NCBI RefSeq assembly: GCF_014651235.1
Contig: NZ_BMWM01000001.1
Coordinates: forward strand, 178,212-242,211
Length of the DNA stretch: 64,000 nt
Direction of reading: 5' to 3'
Source of the DNA: Leuconostoc lactis KCTC 3528 = DSM 20202
Lineage (GTDB): Bacteria; Bacillota; Bacilli; Lactobacillales; Lactobacillaceae
Shown here one piece after another: positions 1 to 8,060 of the stretch. The notes under the pieces were generated by a model that was given only the letters and a program-made list of their open reading frames with translations, had not been told where the DNA came from and ran no database searches. A program made the position numbers and the translations under genes. How positions within the stretch are numbered: position 1 is the first letter of the stretch; each line of letters begins with the position of its first letter.

Positions 1-510
1 TCAGCAACTGCTGCAATCCTTGCCGGTGCCTTTTCACCAGCAGTTTTTGCCGACACAACATCAGGTTCAACCGCAGCCGCTTCAAGCACACCAACCCCTT
101 CAGCAACAACTGCTGGTGGTTCAATGTCAGCTGTTGTGGCCACTGATAACGTGATGCCGATTGTTTCAGGTACAACCAACTATAACTTCGGTAACATCAA
201 CTATGCCTGGAACAATGGTAAGGCCTCATTGACACAAGGGCCCGCCGCAGCTACTGGTTCATTTTCAGTACAAAACCTGAAGACACAACTTGACTGGACG
301 CCTTCAGCCACTTATTCCGATAAAAACGCTGTTGATGCTTCCAATAACCAAGCGGTTGTCATCCCCGATGTTGCTTTGAAGGCAGCCACCCTAAGCAACT
401 ATGCCACAACAACTGTTGCCGCACCAGGCGCAACTTTGAACTTGACAAATGGTACACCATCATTTACTGGAACAGTGGCCTACACCATCGCGCCAGCTAA
501 CGTTCAGTAA
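1..510 (+). CDS. WxL-like cell-surface protein, 5' end outside window
   Basis: The frame is open from base 1, so the gene starts upstream; 169 residues are visible. The first residues are the end of a signal peptide (hydrophobic AAILAGAFSPAVFA, likely cleavage before DTT), followed by a Thr/Ser/Ala-rich linker and then a beta-rich domain of about 125 residues. NYNFGNINY and the spacing of conserved segments resemble the C-terminal WxL domain, which binds peptidoglycan non-covalently in lactobacilli and enterococci. The two signature motifs are degenerate: WTP at the first and YTI near the C-terminus. The next gene encodes a WxL-interacting protein, which supports the call. Confidence 0.6.
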   Translation, partial: SATAAILAGAFSPAVFADTTSGSTAAASSTPTPSATTAGGSMSAVVATDNVMPIVSGTTNYNFGNINYAWNNGKASLTQGPAAATGSFSVQNLKTQLDWTPSATYSDKNAVDASNNQAVVIPDVALKAATLSNYATTTVAAPGATLNLTNGTPSFTGTVAYTIAPANVQ

Positions 511-542
511 ACCATTTAGTTTACAAATTGACACTAATCATA

Positions 543-569
543 AAACGTAGTGCCTATCACTACGTTTTT
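543..569 (+). terminator. Intrinsic terminator between WxL-like gene and WxLIP gene
   Basis: Perfect 10-bp stem (543-552 with 558-567), five-base loop, then a T run to 569. It lies only 24 bases before the next start codon, so the downstream gene is either read by partial readthrough or has its own promoter. It could act as an attenuator that keeps the second gene at lower level. Confidence 0.8.
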
Positions 570-592
570 GTACATAAAATTGGATAACACTC

Positions 593-1615
593 ATGAAAAA
601 AATTTGGATTGGTCTGTTGACCTTGTCCCTCTTATTAATCCCACAAATTGCCCACGCGGATGGTGCAGATTTTACCGTTGCTACTGTGCAAAATCAATAT
701 CAAAACCCGACGAACAACGGTTACTTCGCCTTAAAGATGCCTGCCAAAGCCGAAACGGACTTAAAGGTGACGATTTACAACACTGGGACAACACCAGAAA
801 CCTTTAATCTGGCTGTTAATTCTGGTGTCACAAATCTGAATACCGCACTAGATTATGCCAAGACCCCTGCCAAAGGCACCCTATCAGTGCCACAAAATTT
901 GCAATTTAGCCAAATTGCGTCATTGCCACAAAAAGAAGTAACCGTGGCACCTGGGGCTAATACGGTCGTGAGAGTGCATCTCAAATTGCCCGATGTGTCA
1001 TTTGCCGGTAAATTACTCGGTGGAATTACAGTGACGCGCCAAATTGAAACGAATGAAAAAAAGACCACCGGCCTAACTGACCAATTCGCTTATGCTGTGC
1101 CCATTGTTATCCGTCAAAATGATGATGCTGTGACGCCGAAACTGACTGCCACACATCTTAAGTTACTGACCGCTAATCATAATAATAATTTAGTGGCCGA
1201 TATTCAAAACGTGACCCCTACCATTCTGAATGGCGTCACTCTCAAATCCGAATTGGTTGATCAATCTGGTCGTGTCGTTTTCTCAAAAACAGATAGCAAC
1301 CATAGCATTGCGCCTCAAAGTAATTTTACTTATCGGAGTTCATTAGGCAATCAGTCCTTTGCGAGTGGCCGTTATACTTATCGATTAACCGTCACCGACA
1401 ATGCGAACCACACCTGGACGTGGCAACAACTATTGACGCTTAATCAAAGCCAATCTGATAGTATCAATAACACAGCAAAACACAACACTGTGAAAAAGCC
1501 AATCAATTGGATCATCATTGGCATGATCGCTATGGCAGTCGTAATTTTCTTGCTCTTAGCCGCTGTCGGGTATCTCCTCTTCAAGTGTTCAAAGCAAAAA
1601 TCACAAACTAAATAA
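593..1615 (+). CDS. WxL-interacting protein (WxLIP, DUF916/DUF3324)
   Basis: 340 residues. Signal peptide 1-22 (MKKIWIGLLTLSLLLIPQIAHA). Residues about 25-155 match the DUF916 (WxLIP peptidoglycan-binding) style, with the FALKMPAKAETDLKVTIYN start and the PDVSFAGKLLGGI segment. Residues about 160-285 match DUF3324. A membrane helix at about 306-330 is followed by a short basic tail, so the protein is anchored with its domains outside. Family knowledge: such proteins are encoded next to WxL proteins and bind their WxL domain at the cell wall. The start follows a weak GGA; no better start is visible. The locus is a minimal pair; other members of a larger WxL cluster, if any, lie upstream of the window. 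Confidence 0.85.
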   Translation: MKKIWIGLLTLSLLLIPQIAHADGADFTVATVQNQYQNPTNNGYFALKMPAKAETDLKVTIYNTGTTPETFNLAVNSGVTNLNTALDYAKTPAKGTLSVPQNLQFSQIASLPQKEVTVAPGANTVVRVHLKLPDVSFAGKLLGGITVTRQIETNEKKTTGLTDQFAYAVPIVIRQNDDAVTPKLTATHLKLLTANHNNNLVADIQNVTPTILNGVTLKSELVDQSGRVVFSKTDSNHSIAPQSNFTYRSSLGNQSFASGRYTYRLTVTDNANHTWTWQQLLTLNQSQSDSINNTAKHNTVKKPINWIIIGMIAMAVVIFLLLAAVGYLLFKCSKQKSQTK

Positions 1616-1621
1616 CCAATC

Positions 1622-1655
1622 AAAGGATCTTTTGCTCAGGCAAAAGATCCTTTTT
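1622..1655 (+). terminator. Strong intrinsic terminator after WxLIP gene
   Basis: 14-bp perfect stem (1622-1635 with 1640-1653) with a TCAG tetraloop and a T run; it ends the WxL transcription unit. Confidence 0.9.
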
Positions 1656-1759
1656 GTAAGAATTTATAAAAATAACTAGCGTTTTCTTAACACGGCGATT
1701 TTGTCACAAAAGCGTCATGTTCACACGTTATATTAAGGGTAACGTTTAGGGAGATCGAT

Positions 1760-1876
1760 ATGCGACGACATCATCCACAACACCATATGAAATGGTGGTG
1801 GCTGATTGGTTGGTTGTATCTCGTAGGTTTACTGGGCTATGGTATTTTTATCATCCTCACAAACCTGCCACGATAA
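1760..1876 (+). CDS. Small His-rich/Trp-rich single-span membrane protein
   Basis: 38-residue ORF starting MRRHHPQHHMKWWWLIGW. A basic, His-rich N-terminus of about 10 residues is followed by one membrane helix (about 13-34) and a short LPR tail, giving an N-in topology by the positive-inside rule. The ATG follows a good Shine-Dalgarno (AGGGAG) with eight-base spacing. It lies between two terminator-bounded units and stands alone. No family is recognised. The good RBS and clear membrane-protein character are the reasons for calling it. Confidence 0.5.
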   Translation: MRRHHPQHHMKWWWLIGWLYLVGLLGYGIFIILTNLPR

Positions 1877-2027
1877 AGACCAATCACCCGTGATGCCTGC
1901 CTTTGACATGTCAAAAACTGACCAAAAATATTTGACGTGTACTTTATTTGTTACGGCATGACATATGGTAGCAGTCGTCTGATCCTAATTTGTTAGATAC
2001 TTTAGAACACACGAATGGATACCAACA

Positions 2028-2270
2028 TTGAAACCAATAACGACACTAACTGATCTCATCACTTTGATGAGCCAACACAAGGCTCACACGGCGACTTTAA
2101 AATTCTACGACATGGCCGACCGTTATATCCTACGTATGGGTGACTGGCACCTGGATTTCAGTGATGCTACGGCAAACCAGTTACTCGATGCGCTGGCTGA
2201 GGCTGATACCGAAAATGTCACGATAACAATCGTCAACAATCGCCGAGCTGCAAAAATTCAAGCCAATTAA
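2028..2270 (+). CDS. Hypothetical 80-residue protein
   Basis: Small soluble alpha/beta-looking protein starting at TTG (KPITTLTDLITLM...). A GGA about nine bases upstream is the only Shine-Dalgarno-like element. An ATG at 2015 is out of frame and hits a stop after 12 codons. An in-frame ATG at codon 14 (LMSQHK) is an alternative start. The sequence has no cysteine, no membrane segment and a slightly acidic C-terminal half (LDALAEADTENVTITIV). It is closed by a strong shared terminator, which supports transcription. I do not recognise the family. Confidence 0.5.
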   Translation: MKPITTLTDLITLMSQHKAHTATLKFYDMADRYILRMGDWHLDFSDATANQLLDALAEADTENVTITIVNNRRAAKIQAN

Positions 2271-2315
2271 AAAATAGACTGTTTAGCAAGAAGATTTTGC
2301 TAAACAGTCTATTTT
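2271..2315. terminator. Bidirectional terminator between the 80-residue gene and pta
   Basis: 19-bp inverted repeat (2271-2289 with 2297-2315), seven-base loop, with A-rich and T-rich flanks so that it works for both converging genes. Confidence 0.9.
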
Positions 2316-2330
2316 TTAATCTACTATTAT

Positions 2331-3320
2331 TTATTGTGCCATCGCTTGTGCAGCTGTAATGATGGCCACCTTATAAACATCTTCTTCGTTGGCACCACGT
2401 GACAAATCTGACACTGGCTTATCCAAACCTTGTAAGATTGGGCCGATTGCTTCGAAACCACCCAAACGTTGGGCAATCTTATAACCAATATTACCAGCTT
2501 CTAAGCTTGGGAAAATAAAGGTATTCGCTTGACCTGCGACTTGAGAATCAGGTGCTTTTGCCGCACCAACTGATGGGACAAACGCTGCATCAAATTGCAA
2601 TTCACCATCAATTTGGTCTGCTAATTCTGGTGCCATTTCCTTGGCTAACTTCGTGGCTTCAACAACCTTATCTACCATTGGTGACTTGGCTGAACCCTTT
2701 GTTGAAAATGATAGCATCGCCACTTTAGGTTCAATGTCAAATACCTTAGCTGTTTGCGCAGATTGCACCGCAATTTCTGCCATCGTTTCTGCATCAACAT
2801 CAATATTGATAGCAGCATCAGAGAAAACATAACGTTCATCACCCTTTTGCATGATGAATGCGCCAGAAATACGTGATGATCCTGGTGCTGTTTTAATAAT
2901 TTGCAAGGCTGGTCGTACAGTATCACCAGTTGGATGCGTTGCACCAGACACCATACCATCTGCCTTACCTGTGTAAACCAACATTGTCCCAAAATAGTTC
3001 ACGTCACGTAACCACTTGGCCGCTGTCTCGGCATCAGTCTTACCCTTACGACGTGCAACCAAAGCAGCATTTAATTCTGCCAATGCGTCAGCATCATATT
3101 GCAATGGATCAATGATTTCAACACCTGATAAATCAAAGTTATTTTCTGAAGCAGTTGTCGCAATGACACGTTCATCCCCTAACAAAATTGGCTTAATCAA
3201 GCCTTCCGCTGCTAAACGCGCCGCAGCACCTTGAATACGGACATCTTCCCCTTCAGGGAAAACAATTGTTTTATTTTGACCGTTAATCTTACTTTTTAAT
3301 TGTTCGAATAATTCAACCAC
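2331..3320 (-). CDS. pta: Phosphate acetyltransferase
   Basis: Interconverts acetyl-CoA and acetyl phosphate in the cytoplasm. In heterofermentative lactic acid bacteria it feeds acetyl-P from phosphoketolase to acetate or ethanol. The protein is 329 residues, the usual size of the short bacterial form, with the family segment GMVSGATHPTGDTVRPALQ in the middle and the GPILQGLDKPVSDLSRG C-terminal signature. The start is GTG at 3320, giving VVELFEQLKSKI. A perfect GGAGG at 3328-3332 lies seven bases upstream, whereas the in-frame ATG at 3362 has no SD and would add 14 residues unlike the family. It is a single-gene unit with its own promoter. Confidence 0.95.
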   Translation of the reverse strand: MVELFEQLKSKINGQNKTIVFPEGEDVRIQGAAARLAAEGLIKPILLGDERVIATTASENNFDLSGVEIIDPLQYDADALAELNAALVARRKGKTDAETAAKWLRDVNYFGTMLVYTGKADGMVSGATHPTGDTVRPALQIIKTAPGSSRISGAFIMQKGDERYVFSDAAINIDVDAETMAEIAVQSAQTAKVFDIEPKVAMLSFSTKGSAKSPMVDKVVEATKLAKEMAPELADQIDGELQFDAAFVPSVGAAKAPDSQVAGQANTFIFPSLEAGNIGYKIAQRLGGFEAIGPILQGLDKPVSDLSRGANEEDVYKVAIITAAQAMAQ

Positions 3321-3372
3321 GATCGTTCCTCCAACGTCACTCACATACTGTTTTAATTTCATTTACAAATTA

Positions 3373-3401
3373 ATTGTAACAGAATAATCCGTGTTTGTCT
3401 G
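3373..3401 (-). promoter_or_regulatory. Promoter of pta
   Basis: On the minus strand, CAGACA (3401-3396), 17 bases, TACAAT (3378-3373). Predicted start near 3366 gives a leader of about 45 bases containing the GGAGG that sets the GTG start. Confidence 0.6.
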
Positions 3402-3422
3402 CGAATTTGTGATTTTTTTCAC

Positions 3423-4082
3423 TCAATTTAACCAATCAATTGTTTCGCGGTTTTGTGCTGCTAAAAAGACGTTTGCTTGCGAAAATGGCCGACTACCAAA
3501 AAAACCACGGTAAGCCGATAACGGACTGGGATGCGCAGACGTTAGCACGAGGTGTTTCGACTCATCAATTAAGCGGCGTTTGGATTGGGCATATTTACCC
3601 CACAAAATAAATACCTTGGGCGATGCATCTGCTGATGCCGCCGTCATAATGGCATCTGTCAGTGGCTCCCAAACCTGCCCCGCATGGCCATTTGCCTGAC
3701 CAGCCGGTACTGTCAACACCGCATTGAGCAGTAGCACGCCTTGTTGCGCCCAAGATGTGAGATCATGGGATTGGCGTGGCCCAATATCCGTGGCTAATTC
3801 CTTTAAAATATTACGTAATGATGGCGGTGCCGGGATAGTATCAGGCACTGAAAAACTCAGACCCTGCGCTTGTCCTACTTCATGATACGGATCTTGACCC
3901 ATAATCACTACTTTTGTTTGTGGTAAAGATGTTGTCGTCAATGCCGCAAATACCTTATCCCTTGGTGGATAAACAGTCTGGTTTTGGTACGCGGTGTTTA
4001 AAAATTGTTGGATCGCTGTAATCTGTTCTGGCGCTAATGTTGCTTTAATGTATGGCGCCCAGGATGTGTTAGCAAGTGGCAT
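3423..4082 (-). CDS. ung: Uracil-DNA glycosylase, family 1
   Basis: Removes uracil from DNA to start base-excision repair. 219 residues, usual length. The water-activating motif GQDPYHE (about residues 61-67) and the C-terminal [17 protein letters not shown] motif are both intact, as is the LLLNAVLTV segment. The start ATG at 4082 is preceded by a GAAAGAAG-like SD. It lies back to back with the LURP-one-like gene, the two starts separated by about 40 bases. Confidence 0.96.
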   Translation of the reverse strand: MPLANTSWAPYIKATLAPEQITAIQQFLNTAYQNQTVYPPRDKVFAALTTTSLPQTKVVIMGQDPYHEVGQAQGLSFSVPDTIPAPPSLRNILKELATDIGPRQSHDLTSWAQQGVLLLNAVLTVPAGQANGHAGQVWEPLTDAIMTAASADASPKVFILWGKYAQSKRRLIDESKHLVLTSAHPSPLSAYRGFFGSRPFSQANVFLAAQNRETIDWLN

Positions 4083-4125
4083 TTTTACGCTTCTTTCGTG
4101 TTAAAATAAGGTCAAAGAGGTAATC

Positions 4126-4665
4126 ATGTTAAGGTACTATCTTCGACAACGGTATAGCATTGCAGATGGCGTGAACATCGTCTTTGATGAGCATTTTCAA
4201 GCCTGTTATTTAGTGTCCGGACAGTCTGGTAAAAAACACGACGAACTACAAGTACAAGATATGTGCGGCAATGTTTTAGTGCGCATTGAGCAAACATCGT
4301 ATGGTATTTTACCACGCTTTATTCTCAAATATCGTGGTCATACCGTCGGTTCAATTAGTCTAACCTTCGGGCATTTAGGTGATATTGTCTATGTCCGGCA
4401 GCTTGGTTGGCTGATTTCCGGTAACTTTATGGTTGGCCGTTACCTTATTACCCACAATACCAAAAAATTGCTCAGTGTCAAACCCGAAATGCGTCCCGAC
4501 GGGATCTATAATCAACTCAACATCACATTTGAGTCCCAAACACCCGTTCTGATTGCGATTGCCGCCTTACTCGACATTTGGGGCACGAAATCCCATATGC
4601 TGTTCAAATTTAAATGGTTACCTGATCAGAATACACATTATAAGTTGACTTATATGCATAAATAA
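4126..4665 (+). CDS. LURP-one-related (tubby-like fold) protein
   Basis: 179 residues, no signal peptide or membrane segment. The N-terminus (MLRYYLRQRYSI...NIVFDEHFQACYLVSGQ) and the later DMCGNVLVRIEQTSYGILPRF have the pattern of the LURP-one-related/YxjI family: short beta strands, a D-x-x-G turn, then V-x-I-x-Q. These proteins adopt a phospholipid-scramblase-like beta barrel; their role in bacteria is not established. The SD AGAGG is a few bases upstream of ATG. It is a single gene closed by a strong terminator. The family call is by sequence style only. Confidence 0.6.
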   Translation: MLRYYLRQRYSIADGVNIVFDEHFQACYLVSGQSGKKHDELQVQDMCGNVLVRIEQTSYGILPRFILKYRGHTVGSISLTFGHLGDIVYVRQLGWLISGNFMVGRYLITHNTKKLLSVKPEMRPDGIYNQLNITFESQTPVLIAIAALLDIWGTKSHMLFKFKWLPDQNTHYKLTYMHK

Positions 4666-4670
4666 ATGTT

Positions 4671-4705
4671 AAAAAGCAATCTCAGTCATCCAGAGATTGC
4701 TTTTT
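4671..4705. terminator. Bidirectional terminator between LURP-one-like gene and livF
   Basis: 13-bp stem (4671-4683 with 4693-4705) with nine-base loop; A/T tracts on both sides. It ends the liv operon from the other side. Confidence 0.85.
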
Positions 4706-4724
4706 TTATGCACAGTAGCCTAGT

Positions 4725-5441
4725 TTAACCCCCTAGATAAGCGGCTCGAACATCACTTGATGCGAGTAATTCTGCACCAGTCCCAGTGGCCATAACTTGG
4801 CCACTCTCCAATACATAGCCTCGATCTGCTATTCTAAGGGCTTGGTGGGCATTTTGTTCAATCACTAACACCGTGACGCCGGTTTGGCGAATTTGTTGGA
4901 TAATCGCAAATATTTTTTGGATATAAAGTGGTGCTAACCCCATTGACGGCTCATCCAGCAAGATAATTTTTGGTTGCGCCATTAAAGCTCGCCCAATTGC
5001 TAACATTTGCTGTTCACCGCCAGATAAGGTCGCTGCATCTTGGTTTTTTCGCTCAGCTAAAATTGGAAACAGGGTAAAAACATGCGCCAACGTTGTCGTT
5101 AGCTGTTGTTTGTTATGCACAGTATAAGCGCCTAAGCGTAAATTCTCCAACACACTCATCCCAGGAAAAACATGACGCCCTTCCGGGACCTGCACAATGC
5201 CCTGTCGCACACGGGTTTCAGAAGACAGCCCCTTTAAGTCTTGGCTATTAAATAACATCTGGCCAGCCACTGGTTTTTCTAAGCCAGAAATACCACGCAG
5301 AATCGTACTTTTACCCGCACCATTAGCGCCAATCAACGTCACAATTTCACCACGGTTAACGACAAAATTAACCTGTTGCACGGCTTTAATAGGCCCATAA
5401 TGAATACTCAGATTGGTGACTTGTAAAATCTGCTCGGTCAT
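4725..5441 (-). CDS. livF: BCAA ABC transporter, ATP-binding protein
   Basis: 238 residues, the usual size of LivF. Walker A GANGAGKST, signature LSGGEQQML and Walker B IILLDEPSMGL are all present. With LivG it forms the ATPase pair that drives import of leucine, isoleucine and valine through LivHM. The start overlaps the livG stop by four bases (ATGA), indicating translational coupling. It is the last gene of the operon. Confidence 0.92.
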   Translation of the reverse strand: MTEQILQVTNLSIHYGPIKAVQQVNFVVNRGEIVTLIGANGAGKSTILRGISGLEKPVAGQMLFNSQDLKGLSSETRVRQGIVQVPEGRHVFPGMSVLENLRLGAYTVHNKQQLTTTLAHVFTLFPILAERKNQDAATLSGGEQQMLAIGRALMAQPKIILLDEPSMGLAPLYIQKIFAIIQQIRQTGVTVLVIEQNAHQALRIADRGYVLESGQVMATGTGAELLASSDVRAAYLGG

Positions 5442-6220
5442 GACACGTCCTCTCCTAGATAAGCCTTAATCACAGCCGGATGCTGTTGGATTTCACTTGG
5501 CGTCCCACTTGCTAAGACTTTACCGTACTCGAGCACATAAATACGTTGACTAATCGCCATTACCAGGTTCATATCATGTTCAATCAAAATAATTGTCATG
5601 TTAAACTGCGTCTGGACCTGTTGAATTAAGTGCGTCAAAGCCTGTGTTTCTTGTGGATTCATCCCCGCAGCCGGTTCATCTAAAAATAAAATTTTGGGTT
5701 CAGTCGCCAGCGCGCGAACTATTTCCAGACGACGCTGTTGCCCATAAGGTAAATTACCCGCCAATTCATCAGCAACAGCAGTCATATCAAACATTGCCAG
5801 TAGTCCCATTGCCCGTTGTTTTTTATGCGCTTCTGTTTGATAAAACTTAGGCGTTCGCAACAACGCCCCAAGTGTTTGGGCCTGACTTGTTGTCGTCATC
5901 GCAATCAATACGTTTTCCAGGACGGTCCGGCTGGTAAACAACCGAATATTTTGGAAAGTTCGTGCCATCCCGCGTTGAGCGCGATGATGCGGCGCCAAGC
6001 CATTTAAGTTTACTAATTGCTGGCCATCAAACATCGTCACCGTTCCGGCAGTCGGTTGATACACACCAGTTAAGAGATTGAACAGCGTGGTTTTACCTGC
6101 ACCGTTTGGGCCAATTAACCCAATCAATTCATTATCATGTGCTTCAATATTGACCTGATTGACGGCAGCTACACAACCAAAGGCAATACTTAAATCATGC
6201 GTTTTTAGAATGGTTGTCAT
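5438..6220 (-). CDS. livG: BCAA ABC transporter, ATP-binding protein
   Basis: 260 residues from the ATG at 6220 (MTTILKTHDLSIAF). This start has AGGGGG five bases upstream; the ORF extends six codons further without support. Walker A GPNGAGKTT, the LivG-type long insert after MARTFQNIRLF, and Walker B ILFLDEPAAGM are present. In place of a canonical LSGGQ the signature region reads LPYGQQRRLEI, which is normal for LivG. The gene overlaps the end of livM by 26 bases. Confidence 0.92.
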   Translation of the reverse strand: MTTILKTHDLSIAFGCVAAVNQVNIEAHDNELIGLIGPNGAGKTTLFNLLTGVYQPTAGTVTMFDGQQLVNLNGLAPHHRAQRGMARTFQNIRLFTSRTVLENVLIAMTTTSQAQTLGALLRTPKFYQTEAHKKQRAMGLLAMFDMTAVADELAGNLPYGQQRRLEIVRALATEPKILFLDEPAAGMNPQETQALTHLIQQVQTQFNMTIILIEHDMNLVMAISQRIYVLEYGKVLASGTPSEIQQHPAVIKAYLGEDVS

Positions 6221-7166
6221 GCTCGCCCCCTGTATCAAACAATAACGCTTTTAACGACAATTCAGCTGTTCCCAGCAATCCCTTTGGTCGGAAAATCATG
6301 ACGACAGTTAAGACAACAGCGTAAATGACCATACGGAGCGGTCCAAAATTTTGTAAGACAACGTCCAGCATCCCCAAAATAACCGCTGTTACAACTGTGC
6401 CACTCATAGAGCCAATCCCGCCTAACACCACAATAATCAAAATAGTAATGGTTTGCATAAAGGTATAATCTTGTGGGGAAACCGACTGAATAAAACTAGC
6501 CCGGAGACCACCCGCCAAGGCAGCCAACATCGCCCCAATCACAAAGGCAATCACTTTATACTTTGTCGTATTGATGCCAAGTGAGGCGGCAGCAATTTCA
6601 TTATCACGCACGGCAATAATGGCTTGTCCGGTCGTGATCCGTACAAAGTTCACAACTAAGACAATGACGACGACGCTCAAACCAAAGACCATCTGCCAAT
6701 TGACAAAATTAGGAATACCAAAAATACCAGCCGGTCCACGCGTTATTTTCAGGTTAATAATCACGATTCGAATAATTTCAGCGACACCAAGTGTTGCAAT
6801 CGCCAGATAATCACCCCGCAGTCGTAAAGTGGGGATGCCAACAAGCAACGCGATGACACCACTAATGCCCATCCCAATGATCAAACTCAGGCCAAAACCT
6901 AAAATATTGGGCACCGCACTGGCAATCAACGCCGTGGCATAAGCGCCCACGGCCATAAAACCAGCATGGCCTAACGAAAATTGCCCCGACATGCCAATCA
7001 CTAAATTCAAGCCCACTGCCGCAATCACGTTAATGCCGATTAAGACCAAAGTGGTCAACCCATACTGGCCAATCACCCCAACAATGGTCATCACCTCAAT
7101 CAGGACAAAAATCATCCCAGCCAAACCGGCCCAACTTAATGTATACTTCAAATGTGTTCGATCCAT
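6195..7166 (-). CDS. livM: BCAA ABC transporter, permease
   Basis: 323 residues with about nine or ten hydrophobic helices. The cytoplasmic loop GPAGIFGIPNF and the coupling segment RDNEIAAASLGINTTKYKVIAF are typical of LivM permeases. It pairs with LivH to form the membrane channel. The start ATG is four bases after the livH stop, with its SD AAAGGTG inside the end of livH. The C-terminus is a hydrophilic tail (GEHDNHSKNA) that overlaps livG. Confidence 0.92.
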   Translation of the reverse strand: MDRTHLKYTLSWAGLAGMIFVLIEVMTIVGVIGQYGLTTLVLIGINVIAAVGLNLVIGMSGQFSLGHAGFMAVGAYATALIASAVPNILGFGLSLIIGMGISGVIALLVGIPTLRLRGDYLAIATLGVAEIIRIVIINLKITRGPAGIFGIPNFVNWQMVFGLSVVVIVLVVNFVRITTGQAIIAVRDNEIAAASLGINTTKYKVIAFVIGAMLAALAGGLRASFIQSVSPQDYTFMQTITILIIVVLGGIGSMSGTVVTAVILGMLDVVLQNFGPLRMVIYAVVLTVVMIFRPKGLLGTAELSLKALLFDTGGEHDNHSKNA

Positions 7167-7170
7167 CGTA

Positions 7171-8049
7171 CTACACCTTTTCTCGCCCCTGATTACCCAA
7201 AATACCAGTCGGTTTCCAGAGTAAAATCAGAATTAAAATCCCATATACCACGGCATCTTTGTAATCAGATATGCCAACAGCTTGCGTTAAGGTTTCTAAA
7301 ATACCAATGAGCCAACCACCTAATGCGGCACCAGGAATTATTCCAATTCCACCAAGAACAGCCGCCACAAACGCTTTAATCCCTGGCGTCATGCCCATCA
7401 ACGGATCAATATTGTTGTAATAAAGGCCAATCAGTACCCCACCCGCAGCTGCTAAAGCTGAGCCAATAGCGAAAGTAAATGAAATGGTGCGATTAACATT
7501 AATCCCCATCAACACTGCAGCTTCTTGATCAGCCGAAACGGCACGCATAGCGCGCCCCATTTTTGTTTTTTGGGCAATCAGTGTCAACGCTAACATCAAT
7601 ATCACTGCTGTGACAATAATCAGTAGTTGAATATTCGAAATTTGCAGCTGGCCAACATGATATTGTACGGTGGCAATCGCTTGTGGAAAAGCACGCTTAT
7701 CCGAACCAAAGGCGTAACTCATCCCATTTTCGAGTAAAAACGAGACCCCTAAAGCTGAGATCAAGACAGCAATACGGGGTGAATGCCGTAATGGTCGATA
7801 AGCGACTAATTCGATTAACACCCCCACATCGGCACTCACAATCATCGACAGGATGAGGGCCACAAAGAAGTTCAGGTGCCAAATTTTGATGAAAAAATAG
7901 CCAAAGTAAGCGCCCAACATATACACATCACCGTGTGCAAAGTTAATTAACTTGATAATGCCATAAACCATGGTGTAACCCAAAGCCAATAACGCATAAA
8001 CACTGCCCAATATCACACCATTTAGCAGCTTTTGTAGAATACTTGCCAC
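7171..8049 (-). CDS. livH: BCAA ABC transporter, permease
   Basis: 292 residues, eight or so helices, usual length. The YTMVYGIIKLINFAHGDVYM motif near the N-terminus and the GRAMRAVSADQEAAVLMGI coupling segment identify LivH. It starts at GTG (8049) with AAGGGG seven bases upstream. The start is 11 bases after the stop of the broken binding-protein gene, so it can still be translated on its own SD. Confidence 0.92.
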   Translation of the reverse strand: MASILQKLLNGVILGSVYALLALGYTMVYGIIKLINFAHGDVYMLGAYFGYFFIKIWHLNFFVALILSMIVSADVGVLIELVAYRPLRHSPRIAVLISALGVSFLLENGMSYAFGSDKRAFPQAIATVQYHVGQLQISNIQLLIIVTAVILMLALTLIAQKTKMGRAMRAVSADQEAAVLMGINVNRTISFTFAIGSALAAAGGVLIGLYYNNIDPLMGMTPGIKAFVAAVLGGIGIIPGAALGGWLIGILETLTQAVGISDYKDAVVYGILILILLWKPTGILGNQGREKV

Positions 8050-8060
8050 AATTCAGCCCC

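Noticed and set aside
3321..3362. ATG at 3362 as start of Pta
   Set aside because: No SD, adds 14 residues unlike the family; GTG 3320 has GGAGG at seven bases.
4108..4128. CtsR-type heptad repeat (GGTCAAA) upstream of the LURP-one-like gene
   Set aside because: Only one perfect half; the second half matches poorly and spacing is two instead of three.
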